64,000 nt of DNA from Punctularia strigosozonata HHB-11173 SS5 (Eukaryota > Basidiomycota > Agaricomycetes > Corticiales > Punctulariaceae): positions 1,096,805 to 1,160,804 of the forward strand of contig NW_006767439.1 of NCBI RefSeq assembly GCF_000264995.1. The letters run 5' to 3'. The translations under genes were made by a program, and so were the position numbers. Below are positions 47,935-59,439 of this stretch, in pieces. Each line of letters begins with the position of its first letter. Position 1 is the first letter of the stretch. The notes under the pieces are model-generated. The model had not been told where the DNA came from. It saw only the letters and a list, made by a program, of their open reading frames with translations, and did no database searches.

Positions 47935-49038
47935 TCATATTTTACCGACAAGCAAGTTTTTTATGATCTCCCGACCGGTGATCCGGACGGTGTGGTAGAG
48001 CGTCGGGACGTCGAGGGTGGACGTGAGCCCGTCGAGGAATCCGAATGGTAGCATAAGGGGGATCCATCCTGCTCGAAGGAATGTATCAGCCAACGGATGT
48101 CGACAACATCTCCGGTTTGGAGGACGTACCACGAGCGTACTCCATCGCCCAGCACCCTTCGTGCATTTTGTATTGCTTCGTGGTGCCCCGCGGAAGGTGG
48201 TGCACGTCCCCAGGGCGGTATACCTCCTTGTCGAGTGCACCGGGAGCGAATGCCCATTGTTCACCCTGTCAACTCGGTCAACACACAGGGCTTTTCGTCG
48301 TGCAGCAGCTCGTCACGAACGTATAGGATGTTAAAGTAGTCGTCAGCGGGATGAAGTCCTGTATGTCCTTCCGTTCCGAGAGGAGTGCCGAAGATGATGA
48401 GGTATTCAGTGATAGACGCTAGGCAGGCATTGAAGTCAGAGATGGAGGCGACTTCTCATAGCATGCGAACAGAAGACATACCGTGGATAAGATACATAGC
48501 TCCCATCGCGCCTCCAGCATTGTTGAACACCCAGTCCCGCTTCACCTCGGCCGAGTCTATGGGGTATTGGATAATCGTCGGGTTGATTCGTATCTGTTAC
48601 GAGTAGCGTTAGCAGCGCAGGCCGAGCCATTGAGGCACCATGCGTACCCGCTTTTCGTCGCTCGGAAATTCGGTAGTGAGGTTTGTCACGATGTGCTGAA
48701 TCATCGCAGCCGTATCGTTCGGGTATAGGTCCACGGCAGACTTCGCGAGTTCGTGCAACGCAACGTGGTCGAAAACATACCAATGGTGCTATTTCGCGCC
48801 TGGTAAACACGCTATGGACGCGCAGAAGGGGAAGCCCCGCACCTTGATACTGTCCAACCACCGGCCAACTACCACGAAGATCCCAACGACCGCGAACCGG
48901 ATTACCCATTTCCGCAAGAATCCATCAACCTACATGAGTCGTTCAGCGACTCCTAATGCAAACTGAACGGATACCAACACCACCGCTGGTCATGCTCTTC
49001 GCCTTGATTGAGGCGCCAGACGACTTCGACTTCACCAT
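47935..49038 (-). CDS. ERG2: C-8 sterol isomerase
   Basis: ER-membrane enzyme that shifts the sterol double bond from C8 to C7 in ergosterol synthesis; same family as the mammalian sigma-1 receptor. About seven short exons on minus assemble to roughly 260 residues. A basic N-terminus precedes one membrane helix ([17 protein letters not shown]). Then follow [90 protein letters not shown] and [20 protein letters not shown], ending NLLVGKI. These are the diagnostic family segments, including the glutamate and aspartate in the GTEGHTG/DDYF region. The first intron in my model is only about 35 nt, so the exon 1 boundary is the least certain. Fungal ERG2 is the target of morpholine fungicides. Confidence 0.93.
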
Positions 49039-49878
49039 GACTATGACGGGGCAACGTGGTAGCCTGAACGTAGCCTCAGGGATACACTACGAGGGTATAT
49101 AACGCGGCCGTCGACTCGTCAGATGTATGAGGTCGTACGACGCGGAGGATATTTTGCGCGACGCAGAGGATCGAAGAGACGCGTGTTACGTAACACGCGT
49201 ATAGGCGGGCCGCGGAAAATCTGTCATTGTCACTTGAGAAAAGAGAAAATAAGATTGCGTTGAGATTGCGTGTGTGAATGAAACGCCGGACACATGATTG
49301 AAGGTATGTTCAGATAAAATATGTTGGACTACACCGCATACTCAGTCGGCGAGTATCAGACAGCCGTACCGATGTACATATCCGGGTTCGACATATATGT
49401 AAGACAGAATCGAGTGATGCCAAGCTGAAAGGATCTCACGGTTGGAGACTCAACATATCCGCTGCCGCCGGGAATGCGCGGTGCGCTTGAGGTGTGCATT
49501 GAACCGTCGTGTGCTTACTGATTTCTACACGATTAATCACTCGACTGCCGCTTCGACTGCCATTACAACTGTGCAGTTGAATTCCAGCGGCGATTATTGG
49601 CTCAATATGGCGGATACTAAGTAAAGCTACTGAATGCAACTACGGGAGAAATTGTCTATGAAGTGCATTCTGGGGGAGAAGAAGTCTCCGGAGTGCGTAT
49701 ATGGTTTCTCTACGCGTGTCCCCGGGTCGATCCCCATCCGTATAGCTCATGCGTTCGAACGGATTAAATCTGAAATCTCAGCATGTTAAAAAGCCATCAT
49801 CTTGTCGAAAGAAACCACCATGACGTACTCAATGTGAGTCTGACGTGGTCTGAATAGTATGCTTCGAGTCTTGGATAT
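49039..49878. other. ERG2 upstream region and 3' flank of DUF6534-like gene
   Basis: No gene supported. It contains the ERG2 promoter with a striking 22-bp palindrome (49179-49200) and, farther on, the 3' flank of the membrane-protein gene. Confidence 0.45.
49179..49200. promoter_or_regulatory. perfect 22-bp palindrome in ERG2 promoter with two ACGCGT boxes
   Basis: The half-site ACGCGTGTTAC is followed immediately by its exact inverted complement. Each end is ACGCGT, the consensus MluI cell-cycle box, and the centre is TTACGTAA, a bZIP-type site. It lies about 140 nt upstream of the ERG2 ATG. A dimeric regulator site is likely; which factor binds is unknown. Confidence 0.6.
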
Positions 49879-51427
49879 TCATGGTGCTTGGAACGGCAAA
49901 GGACAGTGCCTCAAGGGTTCCGGTAATACCACGACTCTGATCGGTCCCGGGGACGACATCTTCCCGCCAATTCGTACGGCTGGATAATATCGATAAGGAA
50001 GAATGCGGCGCGCAGCAAGTATTGCGACCCACGAGTTGAGCTGCAGGCACGCTGCCCGTCAATATCATGGTTATCACAGCTGCGGCAAAAGGACTAACCG
50101 AGTACATCATAGACACCGAATTCAGATAGGACAAAGTCATGTTAAAGCTGGGAAGCGGGTATGAGCACAGTACTAGTGTCACACGGTAAAATCTGTGACT
50201 CACGTAATGAACCAGGTGTTATATTTCGACATTGTAAGATATGTAACGAGGTTGAGCAATGCGCAGATGAACGGTGGTAATGCCGACATCCACGTTACGT
50301 GGACGATTTTGTTGACAAGCCGATCCGTAGCCTTGTATCCTGTTTTCGACCTGATAAGGAGGTATAGCACTGTTGGAGACGGATGACCAGGGTGAGGAGA
50401 CATCGTTCAAGAGGTGCCCATACATGCGCCAGTGATGATACCATCCGCTCCTGTGACCGATGAGCATACTTCTTCATGCGGAGGATGCGGTGGCTCACCG
50501 AGAACACTACCAGCGTTGATGCTCTGCGAAAGAGGAATTGAATATCTACTAGTCTCTTCGCGGCATGCAACTCACCACGAGGTCGTTGAACTTTGCTACA
50601 TTCCCAGCGCTGCTTCCCTACATGGCAGGTATATCACTTCACTTACCAACGAAGATACGACGGGTGATGTCTCATACCATGTTCATGGTTATCACCGTCT
50701 AGTCGACAGTTAATAACGTCCGCAAGATTAATTTTCACGACTGCGCACCATGGCTATGGCACCGCTGAGCCCGAAGAGAGTGAGCAGGGCGAGCGGTGTC
50801 AACAGAAATATGTTTCTGTTGGTAAGCTTTGCGAGACGAAGCGTGAAATAGCCTTGGACAGCGAAACTGATAATGCCGGACTGGAAGAAAGTGTTAGTGA
50901 TGCATCGTGAGCTAGCGTGCGCGTCTTACGCTTAACGAGGTCGTCATCTGGTACCACGAGCCTGAATATACAGGGTTCAGTCATCCAATGCCGTACCAAC
51001 CGAAAATACGTACCAACGGCGAGCGCGTCGTAGTCACCGAATTTTTCAACGTTGAGATTCCAAGCTACAGCCGCAGTCTGTGCGCTTTTAAGGCTATGCC
51101 GTATCGAGGTTAGAATGCAGTAATCGGCGTGTTGTTTTGAATGTACCAACATATTCAACGCGGCTATGAGTGCCACGTACGAACGAGTGTGCAACGCGTC
51201 CTTCCGATAAGTGCGGAAATAGGAGTCGATTTGAACCAGAAGGATGCCTTGCAAACTGAACATACAAACGGATCGTAAGCAGTGAATACGAAACTTCGGA
51301 CCCGCGCGAGTGGAATGGACACTGACAACATCGAGAAGAGGCTGCCCAGCAGCCAGGGGCCCTGATATCGGTCAGGATGGGCCTGAATTGCGAGCGCCGC
51401 TGGAGAAGACTGGGTATTGGAACTCAT
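49879..51427 (-). CDS. DUF6534-like fungal seven-helix membrane protein (1)
   Basis: Polytopic membrane protein of a family abundant in agaricomycetes, function unknown. The ATG at 51427 opens MSSNTQSSPAALAIQAHPDR, then GPWLLGSLFSML-FLQGILLVQIDSYF assembled across an intron. Short exons follow: RTYRKDALHTRSYVALIAAL, SLKSAQTAAVAWNLNVEKFG, SGIISFAVQGYFTLRLAKLT, IFLLTPLALLTLFGLSG, KTGYKATDRLVNKIVHVTWM, FICALLNLVTYLTM, and FNMTLSYLNSVSMMYS joined to LNSWVAILAARR. The YFxTYRKD motif and the final helix followed by LN-x-R are typical of the group. The stop is at 49881-49879. I count about nine exons; some middle boundaries are approximate. A homologous gene lies at 61.7-63.2 kb on the same strand. 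Confidence 0.8.
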
Positions 51428-52447
51428 GCCAGCACAACGAGAACGTGCAGCCAGAAAATTGCTATCCTATTCGGAAGTCACATAAGTATGTCGGAAGGCA
51501 AGGAACAGGTCGGAGACAAACGAACGTCCCTTCCTTTTTGAGCTGTCAGACACTTATAGACATGAGCCCGCTCTTCTTCATCTCCGGTCTGGACACAGAG
51601 CCCTGAATGCGTAACGACGTCCTTAACCGACGATCTAGTGAGAAGATCCCAGCCAAGATGCCGGCGGCCGTTCTCAGCTTCACATCCAACAAAAGCGATA
51701 AAAATTGGAGAGGACATGATTGCCGTAAGGTTGAAGAACCTAACCACTGCTACAACGCGCCAACTGACGGGGCCGTCGACAAGCTCCAACTGTTTGTGAT
51801 GCCCCCCGTCGATAAAGAGTGCCGAGATACTGAGCAAGTATCGAGTGTCCGTGCCTGAGTTGTTTTTCCCTTCCCATCGATCGTTGACCACAGCTGGAGC
51901 ACAAACGACTCAACTATCCAGCAGTAGTAACACGGGGCTGTACTATGGACATATTCAGTCACCTTCGCGATCAATCCGCGATAGTAGTAATCACGTTGAA
52001 GGGACTGTGGGTCGAAGGGGCTTGCCTACATAGAACGGCGGCGATTTGACGGCGGAGAGCAGTCCTCGATTGTTCTGATGACATTTTCACACGCTAGCTT
52101 GCGTAGAAACCCGCTCACGACGAGCTAGAACCGGAAGCTTGAAGTCACAAGACACAGTAAGCGGCGTCGTCCTACTTACGAAGGTTGTCCACCACACAGC
52201 GAGTATGCATTTGATCACTTCAGGCAAGAGCGTTGATACAATTCATCCCGGGCGAAGGCGGATTCATTTTGTCCTTATGAGTCCATCTATTTGCCTGTGA
52301 TACTGTGTATAGCTTCGCGCAAACCCCCTGATGATTGATGATCGAAGCCCTTGACAAGGATGTTGCTAGGAGTCCCTTCACAATTTAGGATGACTACGGT
52401 ATGAAGAACCAGTATCATACCGCAAATCATACCTTGAGTCTCATATA
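51428..52447. other. intergenic
   Basis: One kilobase between the 7-TM gene start and the SET gene stop. ORFs at 51478-51891 (minus) and 51607-51858 (plus) overlap and have no motif. No gene called. Confidence 0.4.
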
Positions 52448-54045
52448 TCACCCCATATCCTCGTCCTCCCGTCCGTACAATATCTTCATGCCTTCCGTCC
52501 AACGTGCCCATCCAATACTCTCCACCTCGTCCCAGAACGATTCGCGACCATGCACGTCGCCCCAGCGCGTCCTCGCTTCCCGCACTAGCCAGTATCCAAG
52601 TGCGCGCCTCTCCTCGCTCGCAACCTTGAGCTCAGGAAGCGCTTGATACGCCCTTTCCACTATCGCAGCGGCCGCGAGAAGAGTTCCTGTTACACCGTCG
52701 TCTCCGTATCGCTGACGGAGCCAGACGCTTTGCTCGAACAGTATGAATTTGAGGAAGGCGTATACGTATCCGTGCGAGATGTGCAGGTTGACGTTGCCGC
52801 CAAAGCCGTGCTGTTGCAGGTCGAGGCCGAGTATGAATGTGTGGGGGTCTTGTCGGCGCTCGGCGAGCGACGTGAGCGACTGCAGGAGGTTGAATGGCAG
52901 CGCCGCAGGTCGTTCTGCCGACGACTCCAGCGTTTCGAGGATGGAGGGCCAGAGCGACATCCAATCCTCCTGCAGCTTTTCCACGACGGAGACCTGAGAC
53001 GGAGTAAGGCGCGTTCCGCATGCGTCGCATGACCATTGTACGGATCCGCTGATGCGTTGCGGACAGGAGGCGCCGCGGGAACAGGATGGAGATGGGCATG
53101 TCGCGCTGCGCATATATTCTCGGATCTGACTTGTACAGAGAGGGCAGGTGCACTTGAATCCGCGCGAGGAGAGCTGCGCCTGGCGGTCGTCCGTAAGCGC
53201 GAACTCATCATCCTGGTAGTTTATAGTGAGCTCGTCGCCCGCGAAGACCGGTCGTATGCAGCGGAAAAGTAGCGTGGGGACCGCGCTAGGTTGGAGGCCG
53301 CGGGTTGATGGTATGTGCACGACGCAGTTCGGAATACAGGAATGGTTCGCCATGGAAGCTACGAGCCATAGTCCGCACGCTTCGTCTTTTTCCTCCTCGT
53401 CTTCTTCCCCGATCAAGGTGGAGTTGTGCTCGTCGTCTATCTTCGGTGGCGGAGGCAAACGAGGATCAGAGAGGTCCACTTGATCGTTCTCATCACGCGA
53501 GTGGGAGTTCGTCTCCAGGATCGCGAGGAGACGTTCGATTTCGTCCGCCGTCACAGTCGGCACGGAGTCGGACAATTCTGGGATAGCTGTTATCCAGAGC
53601 TCGGCCCATTCCCTGTACTCTGAAGCGCGTTCTGGATCAGCCATTCGGCTGGCTATCGATGTGACTGCGGACGTTGATAGGTCATGCATGGCTAAACTCA
53701 GACGGTCCGTCTCGACGCCGCTTGATCGACAGTACCCATAGAGATAGAGGAGCCTCTGCCAATCAAAGGGTATATCCAGCTCCGATGTCGGCTGAAAGTT
53801 CCGTGCGATGGGGTGAGCAGTATGCAGCACAGGTGCCTCGCTGAAGATCACGTCGCCTGGCTAGAATACTTCAAGATCAGGGGATTTAACGTTGATAGAC
53901 ATATCGACAATGAAGGAAAAAGAAAACTTACCATGAAGTTGCTGCGAGCAATCAACCTACGACCGCGTCCATCGTCGAGAGAGAGCACCCCAATTTGAGG
54001 ATATATGTGCCGGGCGTAGTCAGATATCGAAGAGTATTGTGCCAT
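52448..54045 (-). CDS. SET-domain protein, SMYD-like
   Basis: Putative lysine methyltransferase using S-adenosylmethionine. Two exons, 54045-53932 and 53860-52448, give 508 residues. The SET N-part is split by the intron: DDGRGRRLIARSNFM joined to PGDVIFSEAPVL. A helical insert of about 130 residues follows. The catalytic core shows SMANHSCIPNCVVH (the NHSC motif) and FAGDELTINYQD, with a post-SET zinc cluster, FKCTCPLC. I see no MYND zinc finger between the SET halves, so it is SMYD-like in layout only; a Set5/Set6-like assignment is possible. The C-terminal 200 residues are helical and TPR-like. It is transcribed away from the SRm160-like gene, with start codons 291 nt apart. The substrate is unknown. 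Confidence 0.88.
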
Positions 54046-54336
54046 CGAGAAACAAATCGACGTCGACTACGGCAATGCGTGTAGTGATCTCCGGCCACGG
54101 TGAACTGGGAAAGATTGGACGTGCTACTGTTGTATTGCTCCTGTCGAAGATCTTCGCTCGGTATGAACGCAAACCCTGAGGACGACGGAATGACAGCAAG
54201 TATGTGTATCCGTAGAGGCGGTGAAAGCGAAAAAAATCCAGTCAAGCAAGCGCGCGCGACGCGACGCGCAACAGCGAGCGGCTCCTTTTCCCTCTTACCC
54301 TGTCCAGCACATACATCCACATTCATCTTCTTCGTC
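54046..54336. promoter_or_regulatory. short bidirectional promoter, SET gene / PWI splicing factor
   Basis: Only 291 nt separate the two divergent start codons, so both genes must share this regulatory stretch, including 5' UTRs. I see no clear TATA box, consistent with housekeeping expression. Confidence 0.55.
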
Positions 54337-56114
54337 ATGGCTGATGCCGGTGCGCCAACTCCACACGGCGGATGCCCCGTCACTCACTATATTCAGGATT
54401 TTTCAAGGGGACGTCCGCTGACCAGGACCGTCGGTTCTCCGACAAGGAGCTCAAACTCCTCAAGACTCTCAAGTTTCCCCCGGAATTCGACAAAAAGGTA
54501 TGTCCGTATCAGACCTGTTGCTGCTCAAAGCCGTTTAACAAACTACATCGATACTAGGTCGATATGCGGAAAGTAAATCTACAGGTCATTCGGCCTTGGG
54601 TAACCAAGAAGGTGGTTGAATTCGTTGGCTTTGAAGACGAGGTCGTCGTCGAGTACGCCATGGGTCTCATGGAGGATGAGAACTTTCCTGTACGTCCATG
54701 CGACTAAAGCACTGTCGAACCCGTCGTTGCTAACATACACTCGCCCTCCATCCAGGACCCGAAAAAGATGCAGATAAACCTAACCGGTTTCCTCACTTCA
54801 TCTACCCCCGCTTTCATGTCAGCCCTCTGGAACCTCCTTCTCGAGGCTCAGGAGTCTCCCGCAGGCGTCCCGAAAACGTTTGTGGAGGAGAAGAAAGAGG
54901 AAATGAGGAAGGCCCGGGAGGGCGACACCCGAGCAATCGACGAGAGAGATCGCCGGGCCAGGTTGGACGAAATAAGAGATCGGGAAAGGGGCGACCGAGG
55001 TGACCGGAGTGACCGAGGCCGAGGCCGTGGTCGTGGAGGAGGACGAGGCAGAGGAAGGGACAACGGATGGGGCGGTCGCGGTGGCGTGAGCGATCCCTGA
55101 CACCTGGCAGAGGTTGGAACCTGATGATAATCATTCAACTAGCGCGCAGGTCCTCGGCCAAATTCACGTTCTCGCTCGCGGACGCGCTCTCCGCCTCGAC
55201 GGCGGCCTTCGCCGAGGAGACGCTCACCCTCGCGAACCCCGGACAATTTCGACACGCGCAGTTCAAAGTCTCCCTCTCCACCGCCCGGAAGGAGCAGACG
55301 GTCGCCAGCAAGACGGTCGCCTCCTCCGCATACCGGCAGGAGACGATCGCCTCCGCCGAGACGGTCTCCTCGGCGCTCGCCACCTCCAAGGTCGCGGTCG
55401 CGGTCGCGTTCTGCCTCGCCGCCTCGCAGAAGGTTTCGGTCTCCTCCACGACGAGGACGGTCACCGTCGTACACTCCTCCTCTTCGGGACCGTCGTCCTC
55501 GCGATAGCCCTTCCCCTCGGGACCGACGCCCACGGGTCAGTCTCAGCCCACCTCCGCCTCCGCGTGACCGCAATCGGCGCCCCAGCCCCGTCAGGCGAGG
55601 TGACAGGCGTTCTACACCACCCCATTACGGAAGGCGTCGTAGTCCGAGTCCAGTAGGATCGAGAGAGGACAGGTCGCGTTCCAGGTCGCCTCCGCCGAGG
55701 TATCGCGGGTCGCGATCGCCGCCGCCGAAACGTCGTCGGAATAGGTCCCTTTCTAGGTCCCCGCCTCCTCCTCCCAGAACCAGAAGGAGCCCCCCTCCGC
55801 GAGAAAGGAGGAGACGGATGTCAGACAGCCCCGGCATATCCAGAAGCCGGACCAGGGATGGAAGCGATAATGCTATGGACGTCGACGACTCGGCGCGTGG
55901 CGAGTTGAAGATCAAGGGTCGTGCTGCCGCGGAGAAGAAGGAACAGGATGGCCGGAACGTATGTATTGCCGCCTCACATTGGACCGTTGTGGCACTTATT
56001 GCCTGTGTTACTTAGGATGACGAGGACCCGGAGATGAGAAAAAGAGAAAGCGAACTGAAGGAGAAGGCACTGAGGAACAAAGTCGTGCGGTCCAGGAAGA
56101 ACACAAATGCTTGA
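54337..56114 (+). CDS. SRm160/SRRM1-like splicing coactivator (PWI + RS domain)
   Basis: Nuclear pre-mRNA processing factor. Exons 54337-54349, 54397-54497, 54558-54689, 54756-55080, 55150-55958 and 56016-56114 keep frame and give 492 residues. The N-terminus MADAGFFKGTSADQD leads into the PWI nucleic-acid-binding domain: MRKVNLQVIRPWVTKKVVEF, with PWV in place of PWI, then DEVVVEYAMGLME and MQINLTGFLTSSTPAFMSAL. A charged linker (ARLDEIRDRERGDRGDRSDR) and a GRGRG stretch follow. The long fifth exon codes a dense RS domain (repeated SPPPRR and RSRSRS). The tail is acidic/basic (AMDVDDSARGELKIKGRA). That exon has no in-frame ATG near its start, which hides it from simple ORF searches. The family assignment is secure. 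Confidence 0.92.
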
Positions 56115-56979
56115 AGCCTGATCACCGTCTCACTCTCTATCCCTTGCACTAATGATTTGTCTTCCCCCTTAGGCACCGCTTTGCTCAAATTCATGTTCCT
56201 ACACGAGAACCTGTTTATACCGGCAAGTGGCCTGTACCCGTTTCTTGCCCCTTGTACATGTCCAAAATGCTTAGTGTCCATATCAAGCTGTGACAGATCT
56301 CCGCTGCCTGTGTGCCGTCTGAATACATCCTCACGTCCGCATGGCGAATGTGCGTCATATATCGTTGCGGATGTGGCAATTGTGTAAGTTGTATATCGTC
56401 GAAGCGTACCAGATTGGTGCCTTTCGTGCTCTATCTCGGGACCCGGGCAATGACAATGCGTACCTTCCGACGTTATTCACGCCAAGAAGCGCATCCCGAG
56501 TTCGGAGGGAACGGAGTAACCTGCCGAAGACACGCCCGCGCGTCATGGGATGACGTTCGGAAAAACTTGCTCAGCATATCACAACTTAGGCTAAAGTCCG
56601 GCTCCGAAGTTTATCAGCCCGTTCTCGGATCGGAGTTGCGAGAAGGACGTGGAGGTGCGGGGTCGTGGGCGGGTTGCCCTCGTCCGTCCCCGTGCGTGCC
56701 ACAAGACATTTTTGGACACACCGAACGCGTGGGCAAGGTCGCGACTGAATGCAACACCTACCTCTCCGTCACCATCTCGCCTCGATCGAGGGTGCAGGAT
56801 GGAAGAAGACCGGACATACTGTCGATTATATTGACTTGATTAGCCCCGCGCTGATGTCTCGAGGGCAACTGAATTGAGAGAGGGTGAGGGCAGGGTATAT
56901 AGCGCGCTGGAAGGAGACAAGAGATCGCTCCTCAAGGTCGTTGCGACTCCCATCGACGACTTGCGCAAAAAGGAATAGG
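56115..56979. other. AA9-1 promoter region
   Basis: No gene supported; ORFs at 56312-56839 are motif-free. A 22-nt segment TAAAGTCCGGCTCCGAAGTT plus TA, starting near 56592, recurs upstream of the second AA9 gene. A TATATA box lies at 56898, about 80 nt before the ATG. Confidence 0.5.
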
Positions 56980-58513
56980 ATGTTGGCCCTCGCCGTTGCT
57001 GCATCGTTCATCGCCTCCGTGGCGGCTCATGCGACTTTCCAGGAGATCTGGATCAATGGTACGTCAGGCTTCGTTCGTTTACTGGAGGTCAAGGCTAATA
57101 CCACTATCTAGGTGTCGACTTCGGCTCGACTTGCGTTCGTCTCCCGCAGTCCAACTCACCGGTGACGGACGTTACCAGCACGGCATGTTTTGTGATGAAC
57201 ATGTTGCTTGCATGCAAGTCTGACATTCTCTGTATATCAGGCCATTGCTTGCAATGCCAATCCGTCTTCCTCGAACGGCGTGTGCTCCGTCATGCGTAAG
57301 TGACAGCTGATTTCTAGCGCGCCTGATCACAATTTCACAAATTTTATCAGCTGGGGATCAAGTGACCGTTGAGATGCACCAGCAGCCAGGTGATCGTTCA
57401 TGCGCGAACGAGGCCATTGGGGGCGACCACTTCGGTCCGATGCAAGTCTACCTCGCTAAAGTCGACGATGCGACCACCGCCGTGGGCTCCGACGCCAACT
57501 GGTTCAAGATCGACGAAATGGGCATGCCGTCGGACAGCCCTGACTACTGGGCTACCGAAGTTTTGAACGTGAGCGCGACGTGCTACATGATGTGCGAGAA
57601 GATGATCTGAACCAGGGCAACGATCCAGGACAATTGTGGTCATTACACTGTCACTATTCCCTCGGACATCGCTCCTGGAAATTACCTCCTGAAGGCGGAG
57701 GTCATTGGTAAGTCATTCCATTGTTGCGAATTGTACGCCTTTGTTGATGGTCCATCGGGATTAGCTTTGCACGTTGCCAGTAGCCCCGGAGGTGCCCAGT
57801 AAGCAACGCGTTGTTTCTCCAAAGTTATGACCCATCTGAAAGGCAAACAGGTTTTACACATCCTGCTACCAGATCAATGTTGGCGGATCTGGGACCGCTT
57901 CCCCTCCCACTGTAAGTTCCAGCTACCGGTTGGTTCAACTCATCTCACGAACATGACGCATAGGTCAAGTTCCCAGGTGCCTACAGTGCTAGCGACCCGT
58001 AAGTTGCATTTTCGAATATTTGATGGCTCACGCATTCATGAGTCGCACTACTAGTGGTATCCTCATCAACATCTACCAGTCGCTGACGGCGTACACCATC
58101 CCCGGACCGACTCCCCACGCCACTCAGTCACCCGCCGTTGCTAATACTCCATGGCCAACGACTGCGACGTGGAACACCGCTCTCCAGCCTTCTACCGTCC
58201 CCACCGTCATGCCGTCCGGCGCTGGCGGTGCTCCCGCGCCGACCTCGAAATCTGCGTCTTCATCATCCAGCGCTTCGCACTCGTCCGCTCCTGCGTCATC
58301 CACGCCGGCTCAGACTTCTTCTGCGCCTGTCAGCAGTGGCACCGGCACGCCCGCTGCCAAATACGGCCAATGCGGCGGCATCGGCTGGAGCGGTAGCACT
58401 GCCTGCCAATCCGGTTCGACCTGCACGGTCGTCAACAGCTACTACTCCCAGGTAAGATATCGTTCTTGCTAATGCTTGTGCCAATAGTAATCATACATCT
58501 CCAGTGCCTGTAA
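56980..58513 (+). CDS. AA9 lytic polysaccharide monooxygenase with CBM1 (copy 1)
   Basis: Secreted copper enzyme that oxidatively cleaves crystalline cellulose. The signal peptide [16 protein letters not shown] ends before His1 of [20 protein letters not shown]; His1 forms the copper brace. The second histidine is in [15 protein letters not shown], and [16 protein letters not shown] and [16 protein letters not shown] hold later landmarks, including the axial tyrosine. A Ser/Thr/Pro linker leads to a C-terminal CBM1, [19 protein letters not shown], ending SQCL. About nine exons. The donor after VTST is GC (57183). At the segment after EVLN, the acceptor equivalent to copy 2 would shift frame by one; using the AG at the CGATCCAG site restores it. 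The promoter and coding sequence are tandemly related to copy 2. Confidence 0.92.
57183..57240 (+). other. GC-AG intron of AA9 copy 1
   Basis: The donor reads ACG|GCATGT and the acceptor TATCAG|GCC. Splicing gives VTSTAIACN, aligned with VTSTDIACN of the neighbouring copy, whose intron at the same site has a normal GT donor. Confidence 0.8.
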
Positions 58514-59439
58514 GCCGTGTCGAGGGTATGCACCTTAATTTTCAGCTGTGTATTGTAATATGGTCACAAAACTCGCTTCAAATATCGCCCTTGTTCTGCG
58601 GAGCGTCTTGAAGATCAGCGGCTGGTAAACCCTAGTCTAGGTCTTCCGATCTTTAGAGCGTCCACGCCAACTCTAGTCAAAGCCTTCGGTGCGCTCAACA
58701 TCGACCCCATATTGTGTACTATGTCTGATCTGCATCTGTGTGTTGTTCTATCAACTTGCTCGTCTGGAATGAAATTGCGTGATCGGGCAGATCGAGAACG
58801 ACTAGCCTCCAGCCTCTTCTAGAGAATGGCTAACAGTTCCGGCAAACGATACAGTGCACGATTTTCGCTCTCACCCCCACTGGCATAACCTTACCACGTA
58901 GCTGCTTATCCGGAGGGGATTTGTAGATGAAAGTTCCGGACAATTCGTCAACGACCAGCCCAGGCCTCTGTCTTGTTTCGGCTCCTTCCAAATCATGGCA
59001 TGTCCTCAAATTTCACTCATTCCAAACCCGAATGTTCTAGCTTACACAAGTTCAACAGACCTTACTCGTGTTATACCAGCAACGGGTAAAGTCCGGCTCC
59101 GAAGTTTACCAGCGTTCGCGTCTCGGAACTGCAACGAAGCTCGCCGGTCGTCACGGACCCATCCGCGTGGTTACATGCCATTCCCCGCGGTAGCCTTGCA
59201 CCCCGGGCTGTTGTTCCGGCGCACGTCAAGGCTTCTACGGTTCGACGGTGCCCGTTAGTAGGATCAAAGACGGAGATACTACCTCCCACGTCATGACCTT
59301 CGTCCCTGGGAGCATCATATGCCCCTCCACGCCCGTCCCAGCTGTTCATGGGAGCGGTATATAATGCTTGATGAGCGAGGTTTGCGTCATTGCCCAGGGT
59401 TCATCCATCATCTCCTAGCATTGATAAGTCTTGATTGCG
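58514..59439. other. AA9-2 promoter region
   Basis: No gene seen. The shared element GTAAAGTCCGGCTCCGAAGT occurs at about 59085-59105, and a TATATAA box near 59358 lies about 80 nt before the ATG, the same spacing as in copy 1. Confidence 0.5.

Noticed and set aside
55135-55573. Minus ORFs of 132-144 codons with RGGG-rich composition
   Set aside because: They are antisense to the RS-domain exon of the SRm160-like gene; Arg/Ser repeats read as Arg/Gly on the other strand.
57565-57611. Premature stop in AA9 copy 1 (TGA at 57608-57610)
   Set aside because: The stop lies inside a plausible intron beginning GTGAGC directly after EVLN.
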